From: Pseudobacter sp.
Lineage (GTDB): Bacteria; Bacteroidota; Bacteroidia; Chitinophagales; Chitinophagaceae
Assembly (NCBI GenBank): GCA_017849455.1
Contig: JAFIGX010000022.1
Location: 496,001 to 560,000 of the forward strand
Direction of reading: 5' to 3'
DNA length: 64,000 bases
This document shows, piece by piece, positions 8,429 through 16,591 of this stretch. Positions within the stretch are counted from its first letter, which is position 1, and each line of letters opens with the position of its first letter. A program made the position numbers and the translations under genes. The notes beneath the pieces were generated by a model. It did no database searches and had not been told where the DNA came from. It saw only the letters and a list, made by a program, of their open reading frames with translations.

Positions 8429-8574
8429 CGGCTAAAGGTATGGATGCGTTACGTTTGGTGCGACGATGTTGATGCCGATCATTTTTGATTTGAAAAAATG
8501 CCTCCCCTGCATCCGGTACCGCAACTTTCTATACCCTATTTTTGTTGTTGTAACAATCATTCAAGAATAACATA

Positions 8575-9213
8575 ATGAATATAGGAATCATAGGGGCAGG
8601 CGGTGTAGGCAGGGCATTGGCAAAAGGACTGACAGCCGCTGGACATACCGTGCACATCAGCAGTCGTGACCCCCGCAGTGAAAGCCTCTTTACCTGGAAA
8701 GAAGAAATAGGGCATACATGTACCGTAACCGGATTTAAAGAAGCAGCATCCTTTGGAGAGATCATCATACTGGCCATCAACTGGAATGGGGTCGAACCGG
8801 TTTTGCGGTCCATCGGCGCCGGGGTATTTGCCGATAAGATCGTGATAGACCTGAGCAATGCCGTTGAATTTACCGATTCGCCGCAACTGGCACTGAAGGA
8901 AGGGTCGGCCGGCGAGCTGGTGCAGCAATGGTTGCCAACCGCCAAAGTGGTGAAGACACTCAATATGATCGGTGAATCGAAGATGGTACACCCCGTGTTT
9001 ACGGAAGGCAACCCCACCATGTTCGTGTGCGGCAATCAACAGGACGCCAAACAGACCGTTATCCGGTTACTGGCCCAACTGGGTTGGAATGATTGTATAG
9101 ACCTGGGAGATATCGGTCGCAGCCGGCTGCTCGAATCGATCATGCTCACCTGTCTGCTTTGTGAAATACAACTGCAATCATTCGGCGCCGCCTTTTCATT
9201 GTTGAGAAAATGA
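8575..9213 (+). CDS. NADP-binding oxidoreductase of the F420-NADP reductase-like family
   Basis: This 212-residue protein has an N-terminal Rossmann fold: GIIGAGGVGRALAKGL (about residues 4-19) followed by a S-S-R-D basic turn near residue 29 that favours NADP(H). Later segments I-I-L-A-I-N-W near residue 62, D-L-S-N-A near 96 and V-K-T-L-N near 124 follow the order seen in F420-dependent NADP reductase homologues (the NAD_binding F420-oxidoreductase domain). Most bacterial members act without F420, and no F420 genes are visible here, so the substrate is unknown. It stands alone and is convergent with the GT39 gene, 7 bp apart. Confidence 0.72.
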   Translation: MNIGIIGAGGVGRALAKGLTAAGHTVHISSRDPRSESLFTWKEEIGHTCTVTGFKEAASFGEIIILAINWNGVEPVLRSIGAGVFADKIVIDLSNAVEFTDSPQLALKEGSAGELVQQWLPTAKVVKTLNMIGESKMVHPVFTEGNPTMFVCGNQQDAKQTVIRLLAQLGWNDCIDLGDIGRSRLLESIMLTCLLCEIQLQSFGAAFSLLRK

Positions 9214-9220
9214 ACAGGCG

Positions 9221-10771
9221 CTACGGAATAATCCCATCATCGGGTATCCCTCCCTGGTAGTTATGCAACCGGTAGATCACAAAATTTCTTACCCGTAGCC
9301 TCCGGCGGTATTGCCCAATCATTTCCGGCGCGTCCATTTTCTGAAACGCGGCCACCATCGCAGGCGGAGGCGGATCATAATAATTCGATACCGCTATATA
9401 ATAAGCATCCTGCCCCCTGGTAAGCGGCGCCCTGCTCCTGTTCACCCAGGCATAGTGATGGATATTGTTGAGTGAACCGATAGCCAAGAAATAGAATCCC
9501 GCAGGGCGTGCCACATAATAATCGAGATGGGCCGAAGGGAACCAATAATCGGCCAGGATAGTGACGGGGCCTTTCATACGGCCTGAATGCTGGTCTTCCT
9601 TTGCTATCTGGCGAAAGTCTTCGGCAAAGGATTCCCATCCACTCATATCGAGCAAAAGATCGCCTGCCCCGAGAGAGAGCTCTTCTTTTTTGCCCATCTG
9701 GTATGGCAGGTACCGGATGGCGAAAGGCAACAGCAACAAGATCATCAAAGGCAGGGCAACTGCTACTTTCACAACTGTTGGCGTGCGTTGCACACCGTTT
9801 GTACGGGCATTGAGCCTGCCTGCTGCCAACAGTAACAGCAATGAATAAGCCGGGCCCGTCCAGTGCGGCAGCGTATCCCTGAACAAAGCCAGGAACCAGA
9901 CAGACAGTACCATCGGAATGGATACTGCCAGCAGGGCCCTTTGCTGGAACCTTTCATTGGTGAGCTTATGATGGCGAAGGGCCAGCAGGGCCGATATGAT
10001 GAGAAATATATTTACCGGGTTGTTATAACCTATCTCACCTAATATTTGACGCAAGAACCCATCCCATTGAACGGCGCTGAAAAAACTGACCCTTGTGTTA
10101 TGGTACCGGTAGGTAACAAAATCATTATCGATATTCCAGAGAAGAATGGGTGAAACCACACAAGCCGTTATGAGGATAGAGAGATAAAAGAATGGATTGC
10201 GTAACAGGCTGCGATCATACAGCATCATGTATAGAAAAAACCCAGACCAGAGAAAGATCCCATGCACTTTGCTAAGGATGCAGAGACCTGCCACGAGGCC
10301 GAACAACGCCAGCCGCCGGTTGCGATTATGCCGGCTGCCTGTTGCTTTAAAGATCTTCATCATCAACAACACACCGTATAACCAGAAGACCATTTGCGGC
10401 GCATCCGGCAGCATGATCAGTCCGGCCAGCACCGAACCGTAGAACGACGCCGTGTAAAGGCAGGCCGCTATCCACCCTGTTCGTTCATTATTGACCCTGG
10501 CGCCTATCAGGTAAATAAGCCAGGTATTGATGGCCGCACACAGGATCGCTCCCAGCCGCACGAATAGCTCCTGCTGGAAAAGCAGGTTGCCTGTGCAGAG
10601 GCGGACCAGCAGGGCGATCATGGGAGGGTGGTCGAAATAATTGGATTGGAGTTTTAGTGCATACGTCCAATAGTATACTTCATCATTCGACAATTCAGTG
10701 ACGCCCGCTACCACCAAACGCAGTGCAGTAGCGACCAGTATGAGCCTGATAACCAGTTTCCGATAATCCAA
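9221..10771 (-). CDS. GT39/ArnT-type polyprenyl-phosphate-sugar glycosyltransferase
   Basis: This 516-residue integral membrane protein has about 10-12 hydrophobic helices and a C-terminal soluble part. The first periplasmic loop contains the acidic N-D-E-V-Y-Y-W-T-Y motif (about residues 29-37) followed by Y-F-D-H-P-P, the signature of the GT39/PMT_2 family. Members transfer sugars from polyprenyl-phosphate carriers to proteins or lipid A on the outer face of the inner membrane. The PAP2 phosphatase gene lies 6 bp upstream on the same strand, so the two probably form an operon. PAP2 enzymes often recycle the lipid-phosphate carrier that such transferases release. Confidence 0.8.
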   Translation of the reverse strand: MDYRKLVIRLILVATALRLVVAGVTELSNDEVYYWTYALKLQSNYFDHPPMIALLVRLCTGNLLFQQELFVRLGAILCAAINTWLIYLIGARVNNERTGWIAACLYTASFYGSVLAGLIMLPDAPQMVFWLYGVLLMMKIFKATGSRHNRNRRLALFGLVAGLCILSKVHGIFLWSGFFLYMMLYDRSLLRNPFFYLSILITACVVSPILLWNIDNDFVTYRYHNTRVSFFSAVQWDGFLRQILGEIGYNNPVNIFLIISALLALRHHKLTNERFQQRALLAVSIPMVLSVWFLALFRDTLPHWTGPAYSLLLLLAAGRLNARTNGVQRTPTVVKVAVALPLMILLLLPFAIRYLPYQMGKKEELSLGAGDLLLDMSGWESFAEDFRQIAKEDQHSGRMKGPVTILADYWFPSAHLDYYVARPAGFYFLAIGSLNNIHHYAWVNRSRAPLTRGQDAYYIAVSNYYDPPPPAMVAAFQKMDAPEMIGQYRRRLRVRNFVIYRLHNYQGGIPDDGIIP

Positions 10772-10777
10772 GGTACT

Positions 10778-11437
10778 TTAAGATTGTATCGCCATGGCGG
10801 GTTCACGGCGAATTTCCCAACGTAATAATCGCACCTGCCCGATCGCCAGGTAGATCCAGCCCGCAAAGAATAGGCCGATCATGGCGCCCCCGGTCACATC
10901 CTCCAGGAAATGATGGCCCAGGTATACTCTCGAATAGCCTACACCGATAGCCAGCAGCAGGTACACCAATCCGATCGATTTATTCTTAGCGTGCAAAGCC
11001 AGGATGGTAGCAACAGCAAAGGCAGTGGCTGTATGCCCCGACGGAAAACTCGACCATCCTCCCCTGGTGATCCCTTCTATAAAATTCGCATATCCTGTCG
11101 ATTCCAAAAAAACTTTAGGCCGCGGCGCCGGGGCCACGTATTTGATCAACTGGGCCGCAATGCCCGAACTCAGGTAGGCCAGAATGAGATGAATGGAGAG
11201 GAGGGCCCGCCTGAAGAACAAAAAAGAAATGAACAGCGCCAGCACTATCCAGCCATCCCCCAGCAAAGTATAGTAGATGAAGAATTGATCGAGTGGATGG
11301 GTATGAAAGAAATTGAGGGTGAGAAAACAGTCCGACTTGGAGTAAAGACCTCCAAAGACCAGGGAAATGATCAGAAATATCACAGAACCAATAAGGAATG
11401 GCCTGTTTTTATATATGGTTGAGCGTACGGTATTCAT
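10778..11437 (-). CDS. PAP2-family membrane phosphatase
   Basis: This 219-residue multi-helix phosphatase has the three catalytic blocks of the PAP2/acid-phosphatase family: K-x-x-x-P-x-P-R-P (about residue 108), the P-S-G-H block (SFPSGHTATAF, about 130-140) and S-R-V-Y-L-G-x-H-F-x-x-D (about 172-183). It would remove phosphate from a membrane lipid such as undecaprenyl pyrophosphate or a lipid A precursor, on the outer face. The start at 11437 (MNTVRSTIYKNRPF) is preferred over the in-frame ATG at 11470, because the extra 11 residues add a second hydrophobic patch with no family counterpart. It is the first gene of a probable pair with the GT39 gene. Confidence 0.82.
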   Translation of the reverse strand: MNTVRSTIYKNRPFLIGSVIFLIISLVFGGLYSKSDCFLTLNFFHTHPLDQFFIYYTLLGDGWIVLALFISFLFFRRALLSIHLILAYLSSGIAAQLIKYVAPAPRPKVFLESTGYANFIEGITRGGWSSFPSGHTATAFAVATILALHAKNKSIGLVYLLLAIGVGYSRVYLGHHFLEDVTGGAMIGLFFAGWIYLAIGQVRLLRWEIRREPAMAIQS

Positions 11438-11573
11438 GTCAGTTGGGTTAAGCAAAAAAAGCAACTGCATGCTACCTGTGTATTACTCCTGTATTATGTA
11501 ACCGTGAAGGGATTGTTTACTCAATGTTAACAGAATCTGAACTACTCCTGAGTTCATGGACATAATATTATAA

Positions 11574-12698
11574 TTATAAAGATGCGGTCACTTCTTCGGC
11601 GAGCCCGAAGGAAAGGGTCATGCCGGCGCCGCCTACTCCATTGATCACGTACACGCCCGGTTCAGGGCTGAAAAAAAGGTCTGTCTCCCCGTCCGTGAGT
11701 TTTGGATAAGTGCCATTCCAGGTCTCTGCGATCGTCCAGTCCCTGAATTGCGCGAAGGTCTTCAGGTACCCGATGATCATGGAATTGATGAATTCCTTAT
11801 CGAACGGATCATGTGTATGCCCGTATTCGTGAGAATCCCCCACCGTAAGCTCCCCATACCCGTTCTGCGATACCATTACGTGAATGCCCCATTGCAGGTA
11901 GTCGGCCATTTCCTGCTCATAACGTTGACGAAGGTCCGATAATGATGGCGCCGCGGTAAAGCTTTTATAATGAATGAGCGACAATCCGCCGCAGAGGGAT
12001 GGGCCGATCCGCCAGGCATCGGGCTGGGACCTGAATCGCATCATCTGCAATTTGCATTTGGTGAGTGGATAGGCTGCAAATGCTTCGGGGTACAGGGTCT
12101 CGAAATCGGCCCCGCTGCAAACGAAGATCATGTCCGCCTCATGTTCTTCTTCATTGCCGATATACACGGTATTGTCGGATATATAGCTTACGCATTTGCC
12201 CCAGTAAAATTCCACTCCATATTTTTCCTGCAAATAACCGGGCAATGCGGCAATGGCCTCACGGGGATCAACGATCAACTCATCAGCGCTGTATAATCCG
12301 CCCAGCAGGTTTTTGGTGACCACCGCGTCGGAACGGTCGGCCACTTCAGCAGGCGTAAGCAGTTGCACCGGTCTCTCACTCCTGAATGATGCATACAATT
12401 CCTGCAATACCTGCCATTCATCGGGATGGTGCGCCAGATGCAGGCTGCCGGCCGGCTCATACCAGAATGCGCCGGTATCGCCGATCTCCTGCCAGATACT
12501 ACGACTGCGGAGCGCACGATGATACAATTTGCCGGGCTGTCCGATGGGCCATATCATGCCGAAATTCCGGATCGAAGCGCCCACCGCCTGCTGAGTGCGT
12601 TCAAATAATTTTACCTTGAACCCTTTAACGGAAAGGGCGCGGGCCGTTGCCAGTCCAACAATACCGGCTCCGATAACAATGGCTGAAGTTGATGACAT
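11574..12698 (-). CDS. Phosphonate-associated FAD-dependent oxidoreductase (TIGR03364/HpnW type)
   Basis: This 374-residue flavoprotein is of the D-amino-acid-oxidase/glycine-oxidase superfamily. The FAD-binding G-x-G-I-V-G motif lies at residues 11-16, and a diagnostic S-I-R-N-F-G-M-I-W-P-I-G-Q-P block lies near residue 42. That block and the neighbouring phosphonatase-like gene place it in the TIGR03364 group, proposed to oxidise an aminophosphonate. Related flavoenzymes oxidise 2-aminoethylphosphonate or its N-methyl derivatives to phosphonoacetaldehyde. C-terminal N-G-V-G-G-A-G-M-T closes the FAD site. It is the last gene of the minus-strand phosphonate locus, 7 bp after the carrier gene. 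Family is firm; the exact substrate is inferred. Confidence 0.8.
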   Translation of the reverse strand: MSSTSAIVIGAGIVGLATARALSVKGFKVKLFERTQQAVGASIRNFGMIWPIGQPGKLYHRALRSRSIWQEIGDTGAFWYEPAGSLHLAHHPDEWQVLQELYASFRSERPVQLLTPAEVADRSDAVVTKNLLGGLYSADELIVDPREAIAALPGYLQEKYGVEFYWGKCVSYISDNTVYIGNEEEHEADMIFVCSGADFETLYPEAFAAYPLTKCKLQMMRFRSQPDAWRIGPSLCGGLSLIHYKSFTAAPSLSDLRQRYEQEMADYLQWGIHVMVSQNGYGELTVGDSHEYGHTHDPFDKEFINSMIIGYLKTFAQFRDWTIAETWNGTYPKLTDGETDLFFSPEPGVYVINGVGGAGMTLSFGLAEEVTASL

Positions 12699-12705
12699 AA
12701 AATGG

Positions 12706-13989
12706 TCAGGAATTTTTTAACGATTGATATTTACGGCTGAAATACACCCAGGAGAAAAAAGTGCCTGCCAATCCGATCACCGAAAATATCACTACACAGT
12801 TAGGATAGAACTGCGACCAGGTTAATTTTATTTGAAATATTTCCTTCGAGAGCATAACGAAGGAACTGCCCAGATAGCCATACGCATCCACGAGGTAGAT
12901 CAGGAAGCCCACATTACCGGCGATCCTGAATGAAGCGATCAGGCGTTCAAAGAAAATACAATTGAAAGGGATATATCCCATATACAGACCCAGTCCGACC
13001 AGTTGCATCCACAGAGCGCCATCGAGGCTGCCCGTGAGAAATAATAAAGAAGAGATCCCCGACAGGAGGAACCCGCTGAGGATCACGAAATGTATCAATT
13101 TAAAGGCGCGGATATTTTTACGTACGGTAACCAGCAGGCTCATCATCAGCAGGATGGCAACGGAAGTGATCGTTTCCGTGGTGGTGAAAATGGCAGGCTT
13201 ATTGCCATACCCCAGTTCATTCCAGAGATTGGCCATGAAATTATCCCGTACATCCCGCATAATCGTCAGGAAAAGATAGGTGATCGTGATGGCCAGTATG
13301 CCCCCGCCAAACAGGCGCAGAAAGCGGACCCTGTCTTCCTTCGACATGGGCAGCCGCACTGTTCTCTCCTGTATATCTTCTTCATCGGGGCCCGGCAGCC
13401 GTTCCAGCAAATAGATGAAAATGATCAGCGGCACTACGAACACCAAACCGGTCATAAAGGCCAGCCATTGTTCAGGCACCTGCCAGGCATCGCGCAGCCA
13501 TACGGCCACCGATCGCGTGAAGCCGCCGGCAAATATAAAGCTCACGGCCATCGCCGAACCGATGAGGTCGGTAGCGCGCCTGCCTTCCACATAGCTGAAA
13601 ATGATGCCCCACATGAATCCCAGCATGAAACCATTCACGAACAGGCAGAGCATTCCATAAGGGGCAGGGACCAATCCGAAAATGAGGAGTGAGGACCAGG
13701 CAGCCCCGATCAGTATGGCGCTTGTCTTCCAGCGGCCCATCCTTTTAAGCTCGGAAATGAATTTGATGCCTGCGAATTTGCTCAGCATATACCCCAACCC
13801 CTGACTGATGATGAGCAACACCTGGTATTTCACACCCCAAAAGCTCAGGCCGTCGAAAGTGGCTACTGTAAAGGGTTTCCGGTAGGCATACACGGACGCA
13901 TAGCTGAGGAATGCCACAAGGGCGGCATAGATCGCTACCAGGATCTGCCTTCTTGAAAATGTAGTGGCGCCGGCGGTGAGTGTTTCCAA
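12706..13989 (-). CDS. DUF5690-family MFS-like carrier, candidate (organo)phosphonate permease
   Basis: This 427-residue inner-membrane protein has about 12 hydrophobic helices and a charged central loop (about residues 212-240, with L-P-G-P-D-E-E-D-I-Q-E-R-T). The fold is major facilitator-like. The opening Y-A-S-V-Y-A-Y-R-K-P-F-T-V near residue 30 recalls the Y-R-x-P-F signature of organophosphate:phosphate antiporters such as GlpT/UhpT. I believe the family is the one catalogued as DUF5690. It lies between the phosphonatase-like gene (2 bp away) and the flavin oxidase gene (7 bp away), so it is co-transcribed with catabolic enzymes. The natural reading is that it carries the phosphonate across the inner membrane after SusCD import. 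The substrate is untested. Confidence 0.72.
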   Translation of the reverse strand: METLTAGATTFSRRQILVAIYAALVAFLSYASVYAYRKPFTVATFDGLSFWGVKYQVLLIISQGLGYMLSKFAGIKFISELKRMGRWKTSAILIGAAWSSLLIFGLVPAPYGMLCLFVNGFMLGFMWGIIFSYVEGRRATDLIGSAMAVSFIFAGGFTRSVAVWLRDAWQVPEQWLAFMTGLVFVVPLIIFIYLLERLPGPDEEDIQERTVRLPMSKEDRVRFLRLFGGGILAITITYLFLTIMRDVRDNFMANLWNELGYGNKPAIFTTTETITSVAILLMMSLLVTVRKNIRAFKLIHFVILSGFLLSGISSLLFLTGSLDGALWMQLVGLGLYMGYIPFNCIFFERLIASFRIAGNVGFLIYLVDAYGYLGSSFVMLSKEIFQIKLTWSQFYPNCVVIFSVIGLAGTFFSWVYFSRKYQSLKNS

Positions 13990-13991
13990 AG

Positions 13992-14678
13992 TTATGCTAT
14001 TAAAGATGGCAATTCTGCCAGGCTATCGATAATGATGTCGGGCCGGTATTGTTCCAGTTCAGTTCGGGTATACGCTCCCGTTGTAACGCCTACTACCATG
14101 CCACAGCCGGCATTGCGGCCTTCTTCTACATCCACTTCGGTATCCCCTACTTTCATTACCTGTGTATTGCCTGCAATACCCAGGGCTTTCACGATCGCTT
14201 CGATCATAAATGGGTGCGGGCGTCCTTCAGGTACCTCATCGCTGGAGATCACAAAATCGATCACGCCATTGTTGTTCCATTGCAGGCGGTCGAGGATGGT
14301 ATCGGTGATGGCTTTGGTGAATCCTGTGTTCAGCGCCACTTTCACGCCCTGGCGGTGAAGCCATTCGAAAACTTCTTCTGCATGAGGCAGCGGGGCCAGA
14401 GCATGGTCTGTTCTATAGAACTCCACCATGGACCTGGTAAACCGGTCGTGGATCTGTTCTGTAAGCTCCCCGGTCCTTTCGGCAGGCCCGGTATAAAACT
14501 TATCCAGCAGGATCTTCACGGCATCGCTCTTGCGGAATCCCATTACTTTATGCACTTCTTCTTTGGGTACTTCAATGCCGTAATGACTGCAGGCTTCCAT
14601 AAAGGCTACGGCTACATTTCCTTTGTCGCGCACGGTAGTGCCTGCCATATCAAAAACGACCAGCTCGATTCTTCGCAT
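13992..14678 (-). CDS. PhnX-like phosphonatase (HAD superfamily, TIGR03351 type)
   Basis: This 228-residue HAD hydrolase has nucleophile motif V-F-D-M-A-G-T-T (Asp10), as in phosphonoacetaldehyde hydrolase PhnX (D-x-A-G-T). PhnX differs from other HADs by a Schiff-base lysine in its cap, within an M-G-x-x-K context. Here V-M-G-F-R-K-S-D-A-V places a lysine at residue 50 in the same context. Later HAD motifs are N-T-G near residue 117, a Pro-rich R-P-H-P-F near 151 and K-V-G-D-T-E-V-D near 174. It would cleave the C-P bond of phosphonoacetaldehyde or a close analogue to give phosphate. It sits within the phosphonate gene cluster, 2 bp before the carrier gene. Confidence 0.83.
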   Translation of the reverse strand: MRRIELVVFDMAGTTVRDKGNVAVAFMEACSHYGIEVPKEEVHKVMGFRKSDAVKILLDKFYTGPAERTGELTEQIHDRFTRSMVEFYRTDHALAPLPHAEEVFEWLHRQGVKVALNTGFTKAITDTILDRLQWNNNGVIDFVISSDEVPEGRPHPFMIEAIVKALGIAGNTQVMKVGDTEVDVEEGRNAGCGMVVGVTTGAYTRTELEQYRPDIIIDSLAELPSLIA

Positions 14679-14715
14679 ATAAACATATTGTATTAATACC
14701 TGGTTAATAGTTCCC

Positions 14716-15300
14716 CTATGCTTTGTCGGTAGCCTGTACGAGGTGCCTGACGATCATCTGCCTGTATTTCTCCAACGGAGGCACCGGCACCTGCTCGATC
14801 TTGGCATCTTCATCCCAGCGCCGCATTTTGATGATGAGCCCGAAGAGGGGATGCGATTCGAAAGCTTTTGCCTCTTCTTCACTCATCCTGCCTCCCTGGA
14901 ATTCCAGCGTTCTTTTGCTGGCTTCCGAAAGCTCATCATAATATTCAGGCGACTTATGAGTAAGATAACGTTTTGCTTCCACATGCGCGCCCACCAGCTT
15001 GATCAACCGGCTGGAAAATCCCTTTTCTTCGAGAAACTCAGCGCCTACTTCTTCATGGTCTTTGATGCCAAATCCATCCATTTCATTGTGGCCCTGCGCA
15101 GAAACGCAGATATGGCCTATATCATGAAGGAAAGCCGCGAGGACCACTTCTTCATCGTAGCCCTGCTCTTCGGCCAGTTGCGCGGCCTGCGCCATGTGCT
15201 CCAGTTGTGTAACTGCTTCACCGGCATATTCCTCCCCGCCGTGCTGTTCATACATCCGGATGATCTCATCGGCAATTGCCTGTGCATTTTCTGCCTGCAT
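14716..15300 (-). CDS. PhnZ-like HD-domain diiron oxygenase
   Basis: PhnZ oxidatively cleaves 2-amino-1-hydroxyethylphosphonate to glycine and phosphate using a mixed-valence diiron centre. This 194-residue protein keeps all six expected metal ligands in the spacing I recall for PhnZ: His35, His59, Asp60, His82, His106 and Asp163. It also has the Tyr25-x-x-Glu28 pair ahead of the first ligand (E-E-Y-A-G-E-A-V-T-Q-L-E-H), the substrate-gating residues in PhnZ. These features separate it from ordinary HD phosphohydrolases. It lies 5 bp after the phosphatase-superfamily gene and 37 bp before the phosphonatase-like gene. The hydroxylase PhnY, which normally makes the PhnZ substrate, is not seen in the window. 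Confidence 0.84.
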   Translation of the reverse strand: MQAENAQAIADEIIRMYEQHGGEEYAGEAVTQLEHMAQAAQLAEEQGYDEEVVLAAFLHDIGHICVSAQGHNEMDGFGIKDHEEVGAEFLEEKGFSSRLIKLVGAHVEAKRYLTHKSPEYYDELSEASKRTLEFQGGRMSEEEAKAFESHPLFGLIIKMRRWDEDAKIEQVPVPPLEKYRQMIVRHLVQATDKA

Positions 15301-15305
15301 ACTAT

Positions 15306-16388
15306 TTATTTTGAATATATGGAATGAATGGGTGCGGCTACAGGATGGTTGGCCGTAAAATTGAAGCCCAGTAATTGTGCAATGGTGGCCGCGATCTGCT
15401 GCTGGTGCAACTGGCCCGGTGTTCTCAATTCGCCCAGTGGTTTCGAATCAGGGCCCATGGCGGCTATCCATATTTCATGTGCATCTTCGATCCTGCTTCC
15501 ATGATGCTGCCAGTTGGTCTTGATCTTATCGCCGCGGCCATGGTCAACGGTAATGAGCAGGCTCGTTCTGTCTTTATATTGGGGCATCGATTGTACCGTA
15601 TTCCAAATATCCCTGATCATGGCGTCTTCGGCATGGGCGCTGCCGAGATATTGATCGTACATACCTGCGTGTGCAAAATCGTCCGTTTCGTCGAAAGCAA
15701 TATACAATACTTTCGGCTTGTATGCCTTGAGGTATTCACGGGCTGCGATATAGGTGAGCACATCGGGCCGCACACCGATGGGGCGGGTTGTGAGGAACTG
15801 TATATCATTGATGAGCTGCAACTGCGGGTGATTGAATGAAAGCGTATCTACATCGGCATTTACATATACGCCGCTGCGTGGTCCATTCAGGATATAAGGA
15901 AACACATCCCAGGTGGAAAAAGCGGCGACCTTGCCGGTAAATCCTTTTTGTTTATTGATGAATTCAAGCACATTCACATTCTTGTTATAGATCTTATCAT
16001 TGGAATTCACGGCTGTATCGGGATACCCGGTGAATATTTCATTATACCCCGGATAGGAGAACCAGTATGGATTGGCATTGTCTACCTTGTTTTCATATTT
16101 CCTGTTGCCATACAACTGGCCTTGTTTGGCCACAACGGTCCACAGGAAAGGGAATAGTTTCTCACGCCGTTGCTCAACCGATGGATGCCAGAATTTATTT
16201 TTAAGCCCATCCCTGTCGCGGTTGAAAATGCTGTCGTTGATCAGCATTTCATCTGCTCCGTTGAAGATCTCCTGCCAGCGCATCCCATCGAGCGTAACGA
16301 TGACCAGGTTTTCCGTTTTGCGCGCGGATTGTGCATAGATACAGTTTACGCATACAAGTAACAGTAAGAAACAGTAAGTTATTTTCAT
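15306..16388 (-). CDS. Secreted alkaline-phosphatase-superfamily phosphohydrolase
   Basis: This 360-residue protein has a cleavable signal peptide (residues 1-19, ending I-Y-A-Q) and the fold of the nucleotide pyrophosphatase/phosphonoacetate hydrolase group. Metal-site motifs in order are V-T-L-D-G-M-R (Asp34), F-S-Y-P-G-Y-N-E-I-F-T-G (Ser111, aligned with the catalytic Thr of NPP and PhnA), F-D-E-T-D-D-F-A-H-A-G near residue 233, and T-V-D-H-G-R-G near 286 with H-H-G after it. Ser as the nucleophile is unusual for that subfamily but seen elsewhere in the superfamily. In the periplasm it could hydrolyse a phosphonate ester, phosphonoacetate or a phosphodiester before uptake. It is the first catabolic gene after SusD, separated by a terminator-like hairpin. 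Confidence 0.78.
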   Translation of the reverse strand: MKITYCFLLLLVCVNCIYAQSARKTENLVIVTLDGMRWQEIFNGADEMLINDSIFNRDRDGLKNKFWHPSVEQRREKLFPFLWTVVAKQGQLYGNRKYENKVDNANPYWFSYPGYNEIFTGYPDTAVNSNDKIYNKNVNVLEFINKQKGFTGKVAAFSTWDVFPYILNGPRSGVYVNADVDTLSFNHPQLQLINDIQFLTTRPIGVRPDVLTYIAAREYLKAYKPKVLYIAFDETDDFAHAGMYDQYLGSAHAEDAMIRDIWNTVQSMPQYKDRTSLLITVDHGRGDKIKTNWQHHGSRIEDAHEIWIAAMGPDSKPLGELRTPGQLHQQQIAATIAQLLGFNFTANHPVAAPIHSIYSK

Positions 16389-16432
16389 AATAAATTTTTT
16401 GAAGACAATGCAATGCAGATGGGCAGTGAAGG

Positions 16433-16464
16433 AAAAAAAGGGCGAAACTTAGACAAGCTTCGCC
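16433..16464 (-). terminator. Terminator-like hairpin between susD and the phosphatase gene
   Basis: Plus-strand 16441-16464 is an inverted repeat with 6-bp outer arms (GGCGAA/TTCGCC) and a 3-bp inner stem. Read on the minus strand, it is followed by C and a run of seven T (16439-16433). This is a rho-independent-type signal within the locus. It could make SusCD more abundant than the downstream enzymes. No TAnnTTTG box lies between it and the next start. Confidence 0.7.
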
Positions 16465-16591
16465 GTCAACATTAAGAAACTGCTACGATTGCTCTTGATT
16501 TGCCTAAAGAGTTTATGATAATATCTTTTGCAGGGATATAAAATTGATGGTTCGAACTTAGTCAAAATCTATATTCCCGAATGTTATCAAA

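Noticed and set aside
11538..11556. Hairpin TGAACT/AGTTCA after the flavin oxidase gene as terminator
   Set aside because: Only 6 bp of stem and no T tract on either strand; too weak to list.
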